64,000 nt of DNA from Adiantum capillus-veneris (GCA_014529385.2 CM043964.1:110325165-110389164), one strand, 5' to 3'; shown: positions 1 to 14,316, numbered from the stretch's first letter. Program-made: numbers and translations. Notes: a model not told the origin generated them from the letters alone.

Positions 1-2190
1 CAGTAAAGCTTGTGCAGTTTCAATCAGCTGTTTGCACATCTCTAGTCTCTGTTTTTCTATCTTTGGATATGGATATGTCATCCACCTTTGCTCTAGAGTC
101 TGTCTGTTCTTCAATCTTGCTTCGTATGCTTGCAAGATTGCATCTAAGGGTTCATTGATCTTATCTACCAATACCGACCCTCCTGAGCTTGCACTTCTTG
201 GTCCCTCTGTTGATTTTAGAGAGTCGGACTCTCTTTGCTGTTTAAGTTGCTCTCGAGCTATCGTTAGCTTAGCTTCTACATCTTTTTGTTTTCGCTCACG
301 TCTAGCTTTCATTTTCGCTCTTCGTTCTTTCCAAGGATTATCACGACTGACGCTAGACTTGTCAGTCTTGATTTCTTCTTGATTTTCATCGTTACTCTTG
401 GACTGATTGTCATTTTTCCTTTCTTGGGCTCTCGTCAAGACCTTAACAGGAATCGGAGTTTCGTTTTCTGACCCTCCACTGGAAGGCAACGCTCCCAGCT
501 TATTCAAGGTTTTTGCTCCTTTGCTCAGGTTTTTAGGGCAATCAGGGATCAAGTGAGTAATTCCACACTCCGTGCAATATGCGTTGACCCAAATGATTTC
601 GTCATGAGGGCAGTCCCTCAGCCAATGGTCTCCACCACACTTGTAGCATGGTCCTTTAGGCTGTTGAGGTGCTCTTGGATCTCCTCTTTGTTGGTGTGCA
701 ATTCTTTGCCCGCTCATGCCTCCGTTGGCTATGAACAACAGTGTTCTTTCATCCAGGCTATATCGTCCTTCTCCCGCTGCCTGTGCAGCAGTTGGTGGTC
801 CTGTATTTCCTATCATGCTCCATGGTTCTAGTGTAGAGGGTTCTTCCGGTGGATAATAGACAGAGCTCGCTGCATATCCATTGGGCTCGTCGTAGTATGC
901 ATGCATAGGCACCAAAGCCTTCTCATCCGACTCACTTACTGTGGGTGTGTATCTTATGCCGACTGGTCGTAATCCTCGTAGGGGTGGTTGTTGTCCCAAC
1001 ACTGGTTGTGGTCTTTCTACACCTACAGGTCCTGGTAGGTTGCTTGTCTGATATCTAGGCATCGGTGGGATTTGAGGGGATGTCGCATGAGCTTGCGGAA
1101 CATATGGTCGTTCTCTCACATATCCCTTGTTATAATAACACTCCTCCGTCCCATGGTTTGTCCATTTTTGTTCAATTGCACACCATTTTGGTTGTTTAGC
1201 TTGTGGTTTGGAATACAAGTTAATCTTTTTAGACACTTCCTCTACAAGCTGCTCTTGGCTCACCGCTACTTCTCCTTTCAGTGTTGTCTTAGCAGACTTG
1301 CTTCCACTTTGTTGCGAGGAAGAATCATCGTCAAGATCCTTGAACTCACCCTCTTTGTTGACCGCACAATTTTCCACAAGGTATAGAGCTTCCTTGGTTA
1401 AATCATTCAACGTCGTGCTCCTTTTCATATGTAAGTCCTTTTGAAGATCTGCATTCCTTAGTCCTTGAATAAATATAAGCATAAGTTTGGACTGAGTTGG
1501 CAGTTCTTCCACGGGGCAGAACTTAACATATCTTTTTAATCGGAGGGCTGTCTTTCGCACAGACTCTCCATCTTTCTGTTTGAATTTATGGATTTGTGAG
1601 ACTGTATTATGAGCTATTCCCCTTTGTGAGAATTCCTCGATAAACTCGTCAAACACTTCCTCCATAGACTCAAAGTCCCTTCGCTCCACCGAGTCAAACC
1701 ATGTAGTAGCATCATCTTCTAAGGTTAAACCGAATCCTGCAAATTGGGTAGGAAAGTCTAACACCTCTTCGGCTCTAATTACACGCACAAAGGCTGCTAC
1801 ATGATCTCTCGGATCCCTGCTTCTCGTATATTTCTTGTTTACCCATTTTTGCACTTGAGAAGGTCTAATTCCACGATGGTCTACAAATATCATCATGGGA
1901 TCTCCCCGTCCTAGTCGATAAACCTCCTCTGGTCTTCTGTAGTGGCCAGGTTCCTCTCCCAATGGTGCTCCTAATCCATAATTTCTAACAGTGCTTGCGA
2001 GAGATGGTTCATCTCTCCGAACTCGTTCTCGGGGTGTTCTTCCAGGCTCAGTTGAACCCTGAGTCTTTGGCTTACTCTCTCCCTGATACTGTGCATAGAG
2101 TGGTGGTTCTTGTAAATCCTTAACCCTCGTGCGGTTTGATAACCCTCTCGGGTTCGATCTTGTTCTAATGTAGCACTCTGTCGAAGCCAT
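1..2190 (-). CDS. Gypsy-1 Gag polyprotein, open at the left window edge
   Basis: An uninterrupted minus-strand frame runs from an ATG at 2190 past position 1 (730 codons visible; the frame is closed upstream by a stop at 2266-2268). Near residues 150-250 it has a retrotransposon Gag core, including DDATTWFDSVERRDFESM and then KRYVKFCPVEELPTQSKL. Two CCHC-type knuckles follow, both CX2CX3HX4C: CYKCGGDHWLRDC near 620-660 and CTECGITHLIPDC near 540-580. The rest is charged and KR-rich. Gag packages element RNA into cytoplasmic particles. The gene lies downstream of the minus-strand LTR and primer site at 4770-5704, so it belongs to that element. Protease and pol are presumably beyond the window. 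Its first 220 nt overlap the unknown ORF upstream in another frame. The absence of stops suggests a fairly young copy. Confidence 0.85.
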   Translation of the reverse strand, partial: MASTECYIRTRSNPRGLSNRTRVKDLQEPPLYAQYQGESKPKTQGSTEPGRTPRERVRRDEPSLASTVRNYGLGAPLGEEPGHYRRPEEVYRLGRGDPMMIFVDHRGIRPSQVQKWVNKKYTRSRDPRDHVAAFVRVIRAEEVLDFPTQFAGFGLTLEDDATTWFDSVERRDFESMEEVFDEFIEEFSQRGIAHNTVSQIHKFKQKDGESVRKTALRLKRYVKFCPVEELPTQSKLMLIFIQGLRNADLQKDLHMKRSTTLNDLTKEALYLVENCAVNKEGEFKDLDDDSSSQQSGSKSAKTTLKGEVAVSQEQLVEEVSKKINLYSKPQAKQPKWCAIEQKWTNHGTEECYYNKGYVRERPYVPQAHATSPQIPPMPRYQTSNLPGPVGVERPQPVLGQQPPLRGLRPVGIRYTPTVSESDEKALVPMHAYYDEPNGYAASSVYYPPEEPSTLEPWSMIGNTGPPTAAQAAGEGRYSLDERTLLFIANGGMSGQRIAHQQRGDPRAPQQPKGPCYKCGGDHWLRDCPHDEIIWVNAYCTECGITHLIPDCPKNLSKGAKTLNKLGALPSSGGSENETPIPVKVLTRAQERKNDNQSKSNDENQEEIKTDKSSVSRDNPWKERRAKMKARRERKQKDVEAKLTIAREQLKQQRESDSLKSTEGPRSASSGGSVLVDKINEPLDAILQAYEARLKNRQTLEQRWMTYPYPKIEKQRLEMCKQLIETAQALL

Positions 2191-3146
2191 GCCTGCAATG
2201 ACGGCTGAGCAGCTGGTTGATCCTGGTAGTTGGACGTCGGTTGTCGGGTAGAATGTGAGGTAGCGTCATACTCTTCTGAAAAGGGATTTGTCGACTTGCT
2301 AGGGGTGTAGGTGGCTCTTGGTACTTCGTCGGGGCCATAGGTCGATGTTCCCGGAACTGTTGCCTTTTCAACCTCTTCTGGGAGAATACGTTTGTATTCT
2401 CGCTCGTATCTGTCAACAAAAACAATATCCTTCCCCATAACAGTTTCACAAGAAAATAAGTAAAGAACCTTGTCTTTGCTTAATTCGTTTGGGTAGGGTT
2501 CCTTGCATCGAAAGTAAGAGACTATTCCCTCGCTTTCATGCTTGTAAATCCCTACATTCTCATTATAGGTTGGGACCTTGGTTGTTTTCTTATCATACAT
2601 AAAAAGCGTTCCAGGTCGATCAATGTTAGGAGGCGGTTCTTGGGTTTCTGAAACCATTTTCCCTTTTGCCACGTTATCCCCATATCTGTTGTAATCCTCA
2701 GGGTTACTCACTATCAGATAGTGGTTCCCCTTTTCGTCTAGGAATCTGTCTCTGTCATCATAGACTCGAATTATCTCTAGTCTCTGAGCCGGTCTTTCTT
2801 CAATACAAATACACTTGCGTCCCCGATAGTCAGAATAAACTAAGGCTCCCCTCGAGTTAGTTCCTTCCAAGAAGATTATAGTGAACTTGGTTTCGTTTAA
2901 AGGATGTAGGGAGGTGCTCCCCCCTGGCATTGGTCCTTCACCGTTGAAACCTCCTGGCTGCTGACTCCCCATCATGAAGAAGGACTTTTCCGACGAAGTG
3001 TCAGTATCACTACCCTCTTCAATGATTGGCGCTAATGGGTCTAGTCTCGTCTGAGTTACAGTACTCTCTTTGGTGGACGTGGTGCTTACTTGACTTTTGA
3101 CACTTTTAGCTCCCGACTTAACAAAGGCTCCTGACCTTAAATACAT
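1971..3146 (-). CDS. Unknown 391-codon ORF preceding and overlapping Gypsy-1 gag
   Basis: An intact minus-strand ORF starts MYLRSGAFVKSGAKSVKS, shortly after the element leader, and ends 220 nt inside the gag frame. I recognise no domain. The first 60 residues are Ser/Thr-rich. Residues 85-250 look globular and acidic, with motifs such as VYSDYRGRKCICIEERPA and VYDDRDRFLDEKGNHYLIV. The C-terminal third is polar and low-complexity. An N-terminal LRSG motif is common in plant gypsy Gag proteins, so this may be the N-terminal part of a Gag precursor joined to gag by a -1 shift in the 2265-1971 overlap. I found no classic slippery heptamer there. It could also be an independent accessory ORF. It is clean of stops while its neighbours in other frames are not, which supports real coding. 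Confidence 0.6.
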   Translation of the reverse strand: MYLRSGAFVKSGAKSVKSQVSTTSTKESTVTQTRLDPLAPIIEEGSDTDTSSEKSFFMMGSQQPGGFNGEGPMPGGSTSLHPLNETKFTIIFLEGTNSRGALVYSDYRGRKCICIEERPAQRLEIIRVYDDRDRFLDEKGNHYLIVSNPEDYNRYGDNVAKGKMVSETQEPPPNIDRPGTLFMYDKKTTKVPTYNENVGIYKHESEGIVSYFRCKEPYPNELSKDKVLYLFSCETVMGKDIVFVDRYEREYKRILPEEVEKATVPGTSTYGPDEVPRATYTPSKSTNPFSEEYDATSHSTRQPTSNYQDQPAAQPSLQAWLRQSATLEQDRTREGYQTARGLRIYKNHHSMHSIRERVSQRLRVQLSLEEHPENEFGEMNHLSQALLEIMD

Positions 3147-4769
3147 AAGAATGAAAGTTGGGTTGGCAAACTTAAAGCTTACCTGGACTCCTTCTTCCTG
3201 TGTGGCTTTGTGATGATCTCCTTCTGGGATCTACACAAGGATGGTTAGTCTGTTCACAAGGGTTTTCCCTGAATTACCAAAAAATCTTTCAAGTATATAC
3301 AACAATCACTTAGTCAGTCTTCTCGTGGTCCAATTTCAAATATGAAATGATGGCTGGGATCTATATAGAGAGTATGTCCTAGCAGTATAGTCACAAATTG
3401 CAAAATGTGTCTGAATCACTATTTTCTTAGTCTATCGCAATAGACCGATAATTTGCTCAGCACAAGTCAATTCAAAATTGTGACTTTACCCTTGAGTTCC
3501 TCTATAGCATATCCCTCAAGTTTTAGGAAGTTTGGACACTTGGGTTGGGTTTTGGTCCCATTTTAGTATTTCAGTCAGAGCTTGATTCTCTATCTGAACC
3601 TCAGATTGACCTTTAGTGATCTAAATGCCTTGAATTTTGGTGTGTCTGTTATATAGGCCCTGATAAAGCTCTCCCTAGGGAAAATTTGAAAGAAAAGTTC
3701 CCCAGCAACAATTTCCCTGGTCTATCGCGATAGACTTGGCATTTTCTCCTTTTTTAGCATTTTTCTCAAGTTTTCTCCATAGTTGGTTCAGCCTCCCCTT
3801 GTGTAGTGCATTGACCAATTTTGGCACTGTTTGGACATTTGGTCAAAGACTTCTTGCCCTTGTCTCTGAATTCAGACTCTAAACACCAGTTTTGAAGTTT
3901 TGTGGTCAAGATGGTGTTCAATTTCACTCAATTTTTGTGAGTACCCTTGTATTGATGTGTTAAACCTGTGGTATAAAGGTTTTTTCCCTTGTTGCTAGTC
4001 AATCACCACCTTCATCAGTCTATCACGATAGACCAGGCAGAGAGCAATGGGGATTTAATTTTTTGTCTGTTTTTGCATAGTCTTGTTCCCTGTGCCCATA
4101 TAAGTCTATTCCCCAAGTTTTATGAAGTTTGGACTTATTTTGATCTTAAACTCAAGCACTTCACAAATTTCACTTTTCTCTGACAATTCACAACTCCATT
4201 GCACTTGAAGTGATGCAAATTTGATGACACTTTATCTTAAACTTGTGAACATCAGTCGTACCTCATGACACAGTCAGTTTACCCTAGGCTAATGGTTATA
4301 TCTCTTCTTGGCCTCTTTAGGTTCACTTAGTGTTTCCTTATGACAATCACCTATTTCTTTTTTGTTGGTTTTGGTCGCAATTTTTATGGTTTCTCGAGTG
4401 TTGGATCATAAATTTCAATGTCGACTCTTTTCACCCCCTTCAAGGGTATATGGGGTGGGTTTTGCTTTCAAGGCAAGCAAACAACCTTATTGTTTCTTCC
4501 TTTTTGTTTGTTTTTTGCGTTTTTCTACTCTATTTCTTCACAAGTATAACAAGCACTCAAAACCAAAAACCATAACTCCACATTATCCTACTTAACTAAA
4601 TCTAACTAGTCGCAGACCCTCGGCAAGACACAGGCTTCCTGGCTATCCACTAGACCTCAGGATACTCTATCCTGGATCTTGTTCTAAAAGTTTAAGCTCT
4701 CTCTAGTCAAAACTAAAGTAAGCTAACCATCACACGAGTGACGTAGATCTCCCTACTTAAGGTCTTGTG
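3147..4769 (-). other. Gypsy-1 untranslated leader
   Basis: This 1.6-kb AT-rich stretch between the primer site and the first ORF contains no coding frame I can support. It carries three diverged tandem units of about 295 bp, each with a 16-bp palindrome (listed separately). It is read as the 5' leader of the minus-strand element. Confidence 0.6.
3430..4033. repeat. Tandem units with GTCTATCGCGATAGAC palindromes
   Basis: The perfect palindrome GTCTATCGCGATAGAC is at 3720-3735. One-base variants are at 3430-3445 (GTCTATCGCAATAGAC) and 4018-4033 (GTCTATCACGATAGAC). Spacing is 290 and 298 bp. Surrounding sequence is loosely repeated too: each site is followed about 80-120 bp later by text like caagttttaggaagtttgga. 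A partial version, gtcgcgatagac, occurs in the LTR near 5123. Confidence 0.75.
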
Positions 4770-4787
4770 TCCCCGGCAGCGGCGCCA
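4770..4787 (-). other. Primer binding site, tRNA-Asp type
   Basis: On the minus strand it reads TGGCGCCGCTGCCGGGGA, one base after the LTR end. It is complementary to the 3' end of plant tRNA-Asp (one mismatch to the usual TGGCGCCGTTGCCGGGGA). It fixes the orientation of Gypsy-1 as minus. Confidence 0.85.
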
Positions 4788-4788
4788 A

Positions 4789-5704
4789 TGTTTTAGGGCT
4801 TGACTACTCCCCTGTTCATACTCAAGAGCACGACACAAACAAGATACTTATCATGCGATGACACAACTAACCCGTAGGTGCACGTAGGCAATCTCGTTAG
4901 CTTGTCAGGCTGAGACCAATCTACACATACGCACTTTTATGATGCATCAATCATTAACTCTGGTAGAATGCAACCCACTCTATCCCTAAACACTCATAAC
5001 ACCATTTACACTTCCAATGAACTCGGAATCGCATCAAACTTACTAGGCACCATCCTCTCACTAGGATATACTTACCTATAAGTCTAATCTCACCAGATTT
5101 GAACCCTAGTTATCTCGAATACAGTCGCGATAGACTAACAGGTCATAATCCAAAAGTGGACGAAACTTACGTTTATGAGTATCTATGTGTAGCTAGTCTC
5201 TTTCTCATTCCATAAAGCACCTGATTGTTGAAAACAGACACTGTTTGTGCTACTTACAAGCAAAACAAGCTCGAGGAAGGATCGATCGCGAACAGCTCGA
5301 AAATGTGAATGCGTGGCGTGGGCGCGTAGCTCTCGGAGAGACTACCACGATGGTGTAGTCACGTCGTGAATCCGGTGAGGGAGAAGTGCATAGCGAAGAG
5401 GATAAGACACACTCACTCCCTCTCTCTTGCTCGTACGACACAGAATTAATATTCAAAAATGTTGTTCAAAAATGGTTCTAAGGTGACTTTTATACTTTAG
5501 TCACCTTAGCTCAAAAATGTACATGGGGTTCTCTTACTCATTATTACAAAGTGTGAACAAATCTGAGTCCTGACTAACTGATTAATCTTTACATAACCCA
5601 GACGAATGGATCAAAATGATAAGATGTCTTTGACATAAAATGGGAATTTGATATGCTTTACAAGATGGGCTCATTACAACAGTTGGACAAATGGGGCTCC
5701 AACA
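4789..5704 (-). mobile_element. Gypsy-1 5' LTR (916 bp)
   Basis: In sense (minus) orientation it starts TGTTGGAGCC and ends CCTAAAACA, giving TG...CA termini, and it is directly followed by the primer site. A TATA box lies inside. The outer edge abuts a fragment of LTR-2 at 5705, so the element seems to have inserted into an older LTR. The other LTR and target duplication are outside the window. Confidence 0.75.
5488..5495 (-). promoter_or_regulatory. Putative TATA box of the Gypsy-1 LTR
   Basis: Minus-strand GTATAAAA sits in the context AGTATAAAAGTCACC, inside the LTR and a plausible distance upstream of an R/U5 region. It is placed by motif only. Confidence 0.45.
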
Positions 5705-5936
5705 GTTGACTTTTATATGAGGTCACCCCATTCACACTTGGGCGCCCGTGCTTAGCCAACCAATCCCTTGAATGTTCCAGTTAGAGTGCGCCTCTCATCA
5801 GCGATCACTCTTACCCTTTTCCTATTGGACCGACAAGCCCGGTACCTGACTCTACCAAATAAATAATACAATGTCCGCCATAGGTTACAACGTCCGTCGT
5901 AGGTAATAGGGTGCCCGTGAGTCGTGAGGGTTAACA
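5705..5936 (-). mobile_element. LTR-2 fragment, interrupted by Gypsy-1
   Basis: About 230 bp match the LTR-2 copy at 52376-52608, from gacttttatatgaggtc through gagtgcgcctctcatc to the terminal TTAACA at 5936. The TATA-like segment (tcatataaaa on the minus strand, 5711-5720) is kept. The other half is absent: the sequence begins exactly where the Gypsy-1 LTR ends. Confidence 0.75.
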
Positions 5937-8900
5937 GTTGGACATGCCAACATAAGTAAAGCAACAGCTTCCATGTGATTTTACTCAAGTGCTACTCTGA
6001 CCGCAAGTATGACTGTGAGCTCCCAACATATGCATAGGATGGCTCGCCTTATGAGTCAAAAGCCATCCTCAAATCTCGCTCCACGTGCAAAGGCCTTGAA
6101 CACTATGTCAAATGGAAGAGCATGCCTCTCAATGAAAGCTTGTGGGCAACTCAAAGATCACCTCATTGACATAGCCAAACCCCTTGTATGCCAACACTAT
6201 GAGCTCCTCAATCAATAATCTCTTCATCATATTCAAGCATAGGTAGCCACGCTCTCTTACTTGACGAGGACGTCAAGTTCCAAATGGCCCAAGTGACTGT
6301 GAGAAATGTACGATTTATTTGTCCTCACACCTTACCCCGTACTCCTAAAAAGAGGGGTTTCTATTCAAGTAGCTTGGTGCTCCAATGGTACGCTCACACA
6401 AAATTTAATACACCTATATGGTCCTAGCACTCACCTCTGTACCACTCTAATCATCGTACGAGTGTTGCACACAATGCATGGCGATCTCAACTCCCTAGCT
6501 TTCTTGCATGCTTTCTTGTGAGTAGCTTCTCATTGTAACCAATCAAGCAATCAATTATTTTCATTGCAATCGTGTCCTGGGAACTTGTGCTACACCCTCG
6601 ATGCTCAAGCTGAGGGAATTTCCTGTGTTCAAAAGAGTTGCGGCTCCTAGGCCTTAACACAAATGGATTGATCTTTTGACTCGATAGATTGTACCTATTG
6701 CGCATGGAAAATTTTTCACCTAGCAATAAGTCCCATATCGGTATTCCCATTTCATTGTATCCTAAAGTATCTTGTTCTGATATCACATGGTATCCTTGAC
6801 CATGCTTGTCCAAGATGTTTAGCACTTGTGTGAAGGTCTCTTGTAGGAATATGTATAAGATATTCTTGTTAGAAGTTTTGGTTTACCCTGGGTCTTTGGT
6901 CTGGTAAAAAGCTCTTGAAAATATCCTTGTCTTGATAGTACAAGCTTATGGTTGTGTCCTCTATCAAGGTTCTCTTGACTTGGAAGGAGTTCACCACCCT
7001 ACATCCACAAAAGATAGTCCTAGCATCTGCGTATGTACTCATTGGCCTCGATCTTAGTTATATCAAGTGGATTGTCAATCACAAGGTACATGGTCCCATC
7101 AAGTCCATAATACCTATCTTCACGGTAGTTTACCTATGGTTTGGCAGTAGGATGGTCCTCCATGCACAATGTGTATCTTTTTAGGGAATCTATTTAAATT
7201 TTTAGCCACATGTTGAAGTTCAAAGTCCATCTCATCGCATATTTGTTCTTAGGATCTCCCAAGGTATGAGAATTAAAGCCAATGGAGGCCCAACCTGAGT
7301 GAGTTTTGTGTAATTGAGTGGGTTTCCCTCTACACTTGGCACTAGCATTTTGGATCTATAAGTGCAAGGCCGATCATCTATGCCTTTTTTCATTAATTGG
7401 TATTATACTCCTTATAAATTTACTCGCTATCCCAACCACACATTGATGTTGATTCTTGATATTGCCTTGGACTTATGGTTAGCCAAGGTCACATGCAATC
7501 ACAATGTTCACTATTTCTCTTGGTTGAAACCATTGACTTCCACCTCGTTTGGCTTGGCATGCCAGGTGATGATGATGACGATTGAGAGCCTATCTTGTAG
7601 AAAAATTTGTAGCCCTTGTGGCTACCTTTGGCCTCAGAAACAAACTTTGGAGCCCTTACAATAGCTTTGTAAGCCCTTTGGAGCTACTTCTTTTTATAAG
7701 CATGTGTAAGCACACAATGTTGCGATAATCACTCTTTGCTACCACGAAACTCTTGTATATGGGGTTCCTCCCCATGTATGAGGATGTGTGGTTGCATGGA
7801 TGTGACTGAGGTGTATGTGTGCAATTGCATATGGATGCAAGTGTATGTGTTTTGTGTATGTGCACGCATGAGTGTGTGCAAAGTGTGTATGTGTAAAGCT
7901 TTTCTCCGTTCTAAGCTAGTTTTTTTTGCTACCCTTGTTCGTGTTCATGTTGTGGATTACGAGATTTGAACCCGTGAGATTTGAGTCAATCACAATTAAA
8001 CTAGTCTTGCTTGGTGGGCCTTGCTATACAACATCTATAGAATATAGCAGGACATACAAATTGACATTTAGCATCTAGCATTGAAAAGAACACGAGCATG
8101 ACTGATTTGGCAAGGGCCGCACTAAGTGAGGGATATATATCTGAAAAATGTTGTAATGTTTATGGGAGGAGACATACACGCTACATGAAAATTTTTGCAA
8201 ACCAAAAGTATTTCAAAAATAAAAATTTCATCAAATCTCGTCTATAATTATAATATATGCTTCTTTTATGTCCAAATATTGCTCATCGGTCTCACGAATA
8301 GAGAGGGGATACTATTGTAGATGCAATGCTGCTACTAATAGTGTCTTGTTGTTGCTGCTCCAATGGCAAAAAGCACCCAATAATAATATAGAAGTGAGGA
8401 TAGCAAGAGTGTATTTCATGTGTCTGTCAACCTCGTTTATCGCTATATATGTGAGGTATGCCGCCACGCAGGAGAGACATATTTCTAGATTGTGAGCAAA
8501 GATGTCATGTTGCATGCTCCAATCTTTATACAATGCAGTAATTTCAAACCATGACCTAGCATATGGACGATAAGCTAGTTTCAAGTTGGCTACATTTTGC
8601 TCCCTAGCTTATTGACACTTTGAAACCTAGTATGGGAGAAACGAGGACATATATAGTATGGCATCAATTATTTAAACACCTAGTATGGTATCAATTGTTT
8701 AGAGCTGAAGCAAAGATGCACAAGGTGAATTCAATACTCTGATACACCACATGCATTCACTACTTGTGAATTCACTACTGTACTACATCACATGCATTGG
8801 CTAGCAACCGTATGCAAAGAGTTGCATGTGTAACTAATATGTATAGATGTTGATCGACATTGAGTGTATGGTTCTGAAAACAAGATCCAAAGAAACCGAA

Positions 8901-9421
8901 GCAAAGGAGGCAATACAGAAAATTCTTAAAAAACTAAATAGATAAAGCATAAATAAACTGCAACAATAAATGAGGTTCTTTACTGACCTGCAATGTTGTA
9001 CTACTGCTTTTCGATTGTTCAATCTAGTACAGGCCTATATTTGAGTCAAGCTACAAAAAAGCAATGTGAATAGTTAAACATATCGTCTTGCAATGAACAT
9101 CACAGACTGAAAGTGCAAAGCATATAGTGCACGTCATATAGAGGTGCCATACAAGAGTATGGTGGAGAGTTGGCACTATGGTCTCTCCAAAAATTTATAA
9201 GAAACGGAAGCCGTGTTCTGCCCCGTAGCATTTATGTGTTGCGCCAAGCAAACGCATGCGCATGGAAAATTGGATGCAGATGACGGACCTTGTAGTGTTG
9301 TCCAGTTGGAGTCGTGCTTGCGTAATAGGAACATGCAGTGTTGTGAATATATGTCCTCCCTGTCATACATAAAACACGTAGATGTAGCTCTATGTTCTAT
9401 GTCCTGTGATCAATATTACAT
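5937..9421. other. No recognisable gene; diffuse AT-rich sequence
   Basis: Only short frames occur here, none with a recognisable domain. The longest, minus strand 6487-6825 (112 codons), has no similarity I can name. Low-complexity TG-rich text lies at 7790-7900. A tRNA-like fragment is noted at 7950-8040. The stretch looks like old repeat debris. Confidence 0.5.
7950..8040 (-). other. Possible tRNA-derived SINE remnant
   Basis: The minus strand carries CGGGTTCAAATCTCG, a good RNA polymerase III B box with a T-arm-like ACGGG/CTCGT stem. It is preceded by AGTTTAATTGTGATTGACTC. No full cloverleaf or convincing A box is present, so it is not called a tRNA gene. Confidence 0.3.
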
Positions 9422-9441
9422 TATATATATATATATCTCTC

Positions 9442-9490
<49 letters not shown>
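9422..9490. repeat. Compound (TA)n(TC)n(TG)n microsatellite
   Basis: Consecutive runs of TA, TC and then TG (9446-9490) form a compound simple repeat. Confidence 0.95.
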
Positions 9491-13047
<3,557 letters not shown>

Positions 13048-14070
13048 ATGGGACCAAGAGTTCGAGGACAGTCAGGTCATTTGAGAAATTTGAGAAGTGA
13101 GGCTGAAGTCCTGGACTATTTGGAGTCTCTCAAGGATCAGCATTTGACCATTCAAGTCGTCGAATGGATTGTTCAAGAGTCCAGACTGAAGCAGTATGAC
13201 ATCGCTCTAATCTTCTTAGGTAACCGTCTCCTACAGATTACAGGAAACACACCAGAGGATTTGTACGAAAGACTTGAGGAGAAGTCACAATGCATACAAG
13301 AAGAGGAGGATATTGAAGACATGGCTGTACGAGGAAGTCCCTTGAAGGCAAGCTTTAATATAAAGAAAGTGGTTGCTTGGCTAGCTCACGACAAGAGGAA
13401 TACCTGCGCCGACACTTCTTCATTGAGTATTTTGAGGAGGTTCAAAGAGGAGGTCCTTGTGATCTCAAGCAAGTATCAGAGTCCTTGTGCCTCCCACCGG
13501 CGAGAAGGGAATGGGTTCGCCACTTGGCAAGAGCAAAAGCAGCATTTGGGGGATCTACTTCATGCAGACAATCCAAGGTTTTCTCAATTCCTACCCATAA
13601 TCTCATTTTTGTCCAAGAAGCCCCACTTGGATTGTGTCACACCGGGAAGTGTTGATCCTGACTTGTCAATGTTCGACAAGAAGTGGGATAGATGGCTCAT
13701 GAAATACCCCATTATAAATCATGTTCTTGATCCCCCCTTGGTAGTGGTTGAACTTATTCCACCTTTACCTCAAAACAACACTTTGGAACAACTTATAATG
13801 CCCATTTTAGCCCAGTTTCAAGGAGCATCAGCGGCTGGATGTCCTATATCTCTACCATCCGGCATAGCTCCTCGCTTTTTACCAGATGCAGGAGGGCTTG
13901 CAAATGATATTTTCACAGGTATTATTGAGTGCCACACAAGAGAAGATGCTGACATACTTGGTGGCATCCTGAGGTCGCACTTTCGATATGGACGTGGATT
14001 TGGAGGTGCGGGTCATAGGCTTCGAGTGGCAGTATGTGCCACGACAGCTAGAGGAGTGAGATCATTTTAG
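13048..14070 (+). CDS. Unknown 340-codon ORF, possibly LINE-1 ORF1 or a damaged gene
   Basis: An open frame starts MGPRVRGQSGHLRNLRSEAE and ends ARGVRSF. I recognise no family. The N-terminal 95 residues are helical and acidic. The C-terminal part (about 205-340) looks globular, with HVLDPPLVVVELIPPLPQ and DADILGGILRSHFRYGRGFGG. The middle third is suspicious: a second plus-strand frame, 13377-13655, reads more protein-like (EEYLRRHFFIEYFEEVQRGG and LPPARREWVRHLARAKAAF) than this frame does there. Two compensating frameshifts may therefore have replaced the original reading. It lies about 590 bp before the LINE-1 endonuclease on the same strand, so it could be that element's first ORF, but no RNA-binding motif is visible. 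Its stop lies in the first copy of a 134-bp tandem duplication. Confidence 0.45.
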   Translation: MGPRVRGQSGHLRNLRSEAEVLDYLESLKDQHLTIQVVEWIVQESRLKQYDIALIFLGNRLLQITGNTPEDLYERLEEKSQCIQEEEDIEDMAVRGSPLKASFNIKKVVAWLAHDKRNTCADTSSLSILRRFKEEVLVISSKYQSPCASHRREGNGFATWQEQKQHLGDLLHADNPRFSQFLPIISFLSKKPHLDCVTPGSVDPDLSMFDKKWDRWLMKYPIINHVLDPPLVVVELIPPLPQNNTLEQLIMPILAQFQGASAAGCPISLPSGIAPRFLPDAGGLANDIFTGIIECHTREDADILGGILRSHFRYGRGFGGAGHRLRVAVCATTARGVRSF

Positions 14071-14310
14071 GTCTATGTAACACCAATGAATGGTTACTGA
14101 CTGTTTCAGAGCTATACATTAGGTTTTTTGTATTTTTGTCTTGTTTTGGATGTATGGTGTTGCTTACTACATGTTTTGATCCGAGAGGAGTGAGATCATT
14201 TTAGGTCTATGTAACACCAGTGGATGGTTACTGATTGTTTCAAAGCTACACATCAGCATTTTTGTATTTTTGTCTTGTTGTGGATGTATGGTGTCGCTCA
14301 TTACATGTTT

Positions 14311-14316
<6 letters not shown>
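14051..14316. repeat. Two-copy tandem duplication, period 134 bp
   Basis: 14051-14184 and 14185-14316 align over their length with scattered differences; both begin gaggagtgagatcatttt. The first copy includes the last codons and stop of the 340-codon ORF. The second runs into the (GA)n array. Confidence 0.9.
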
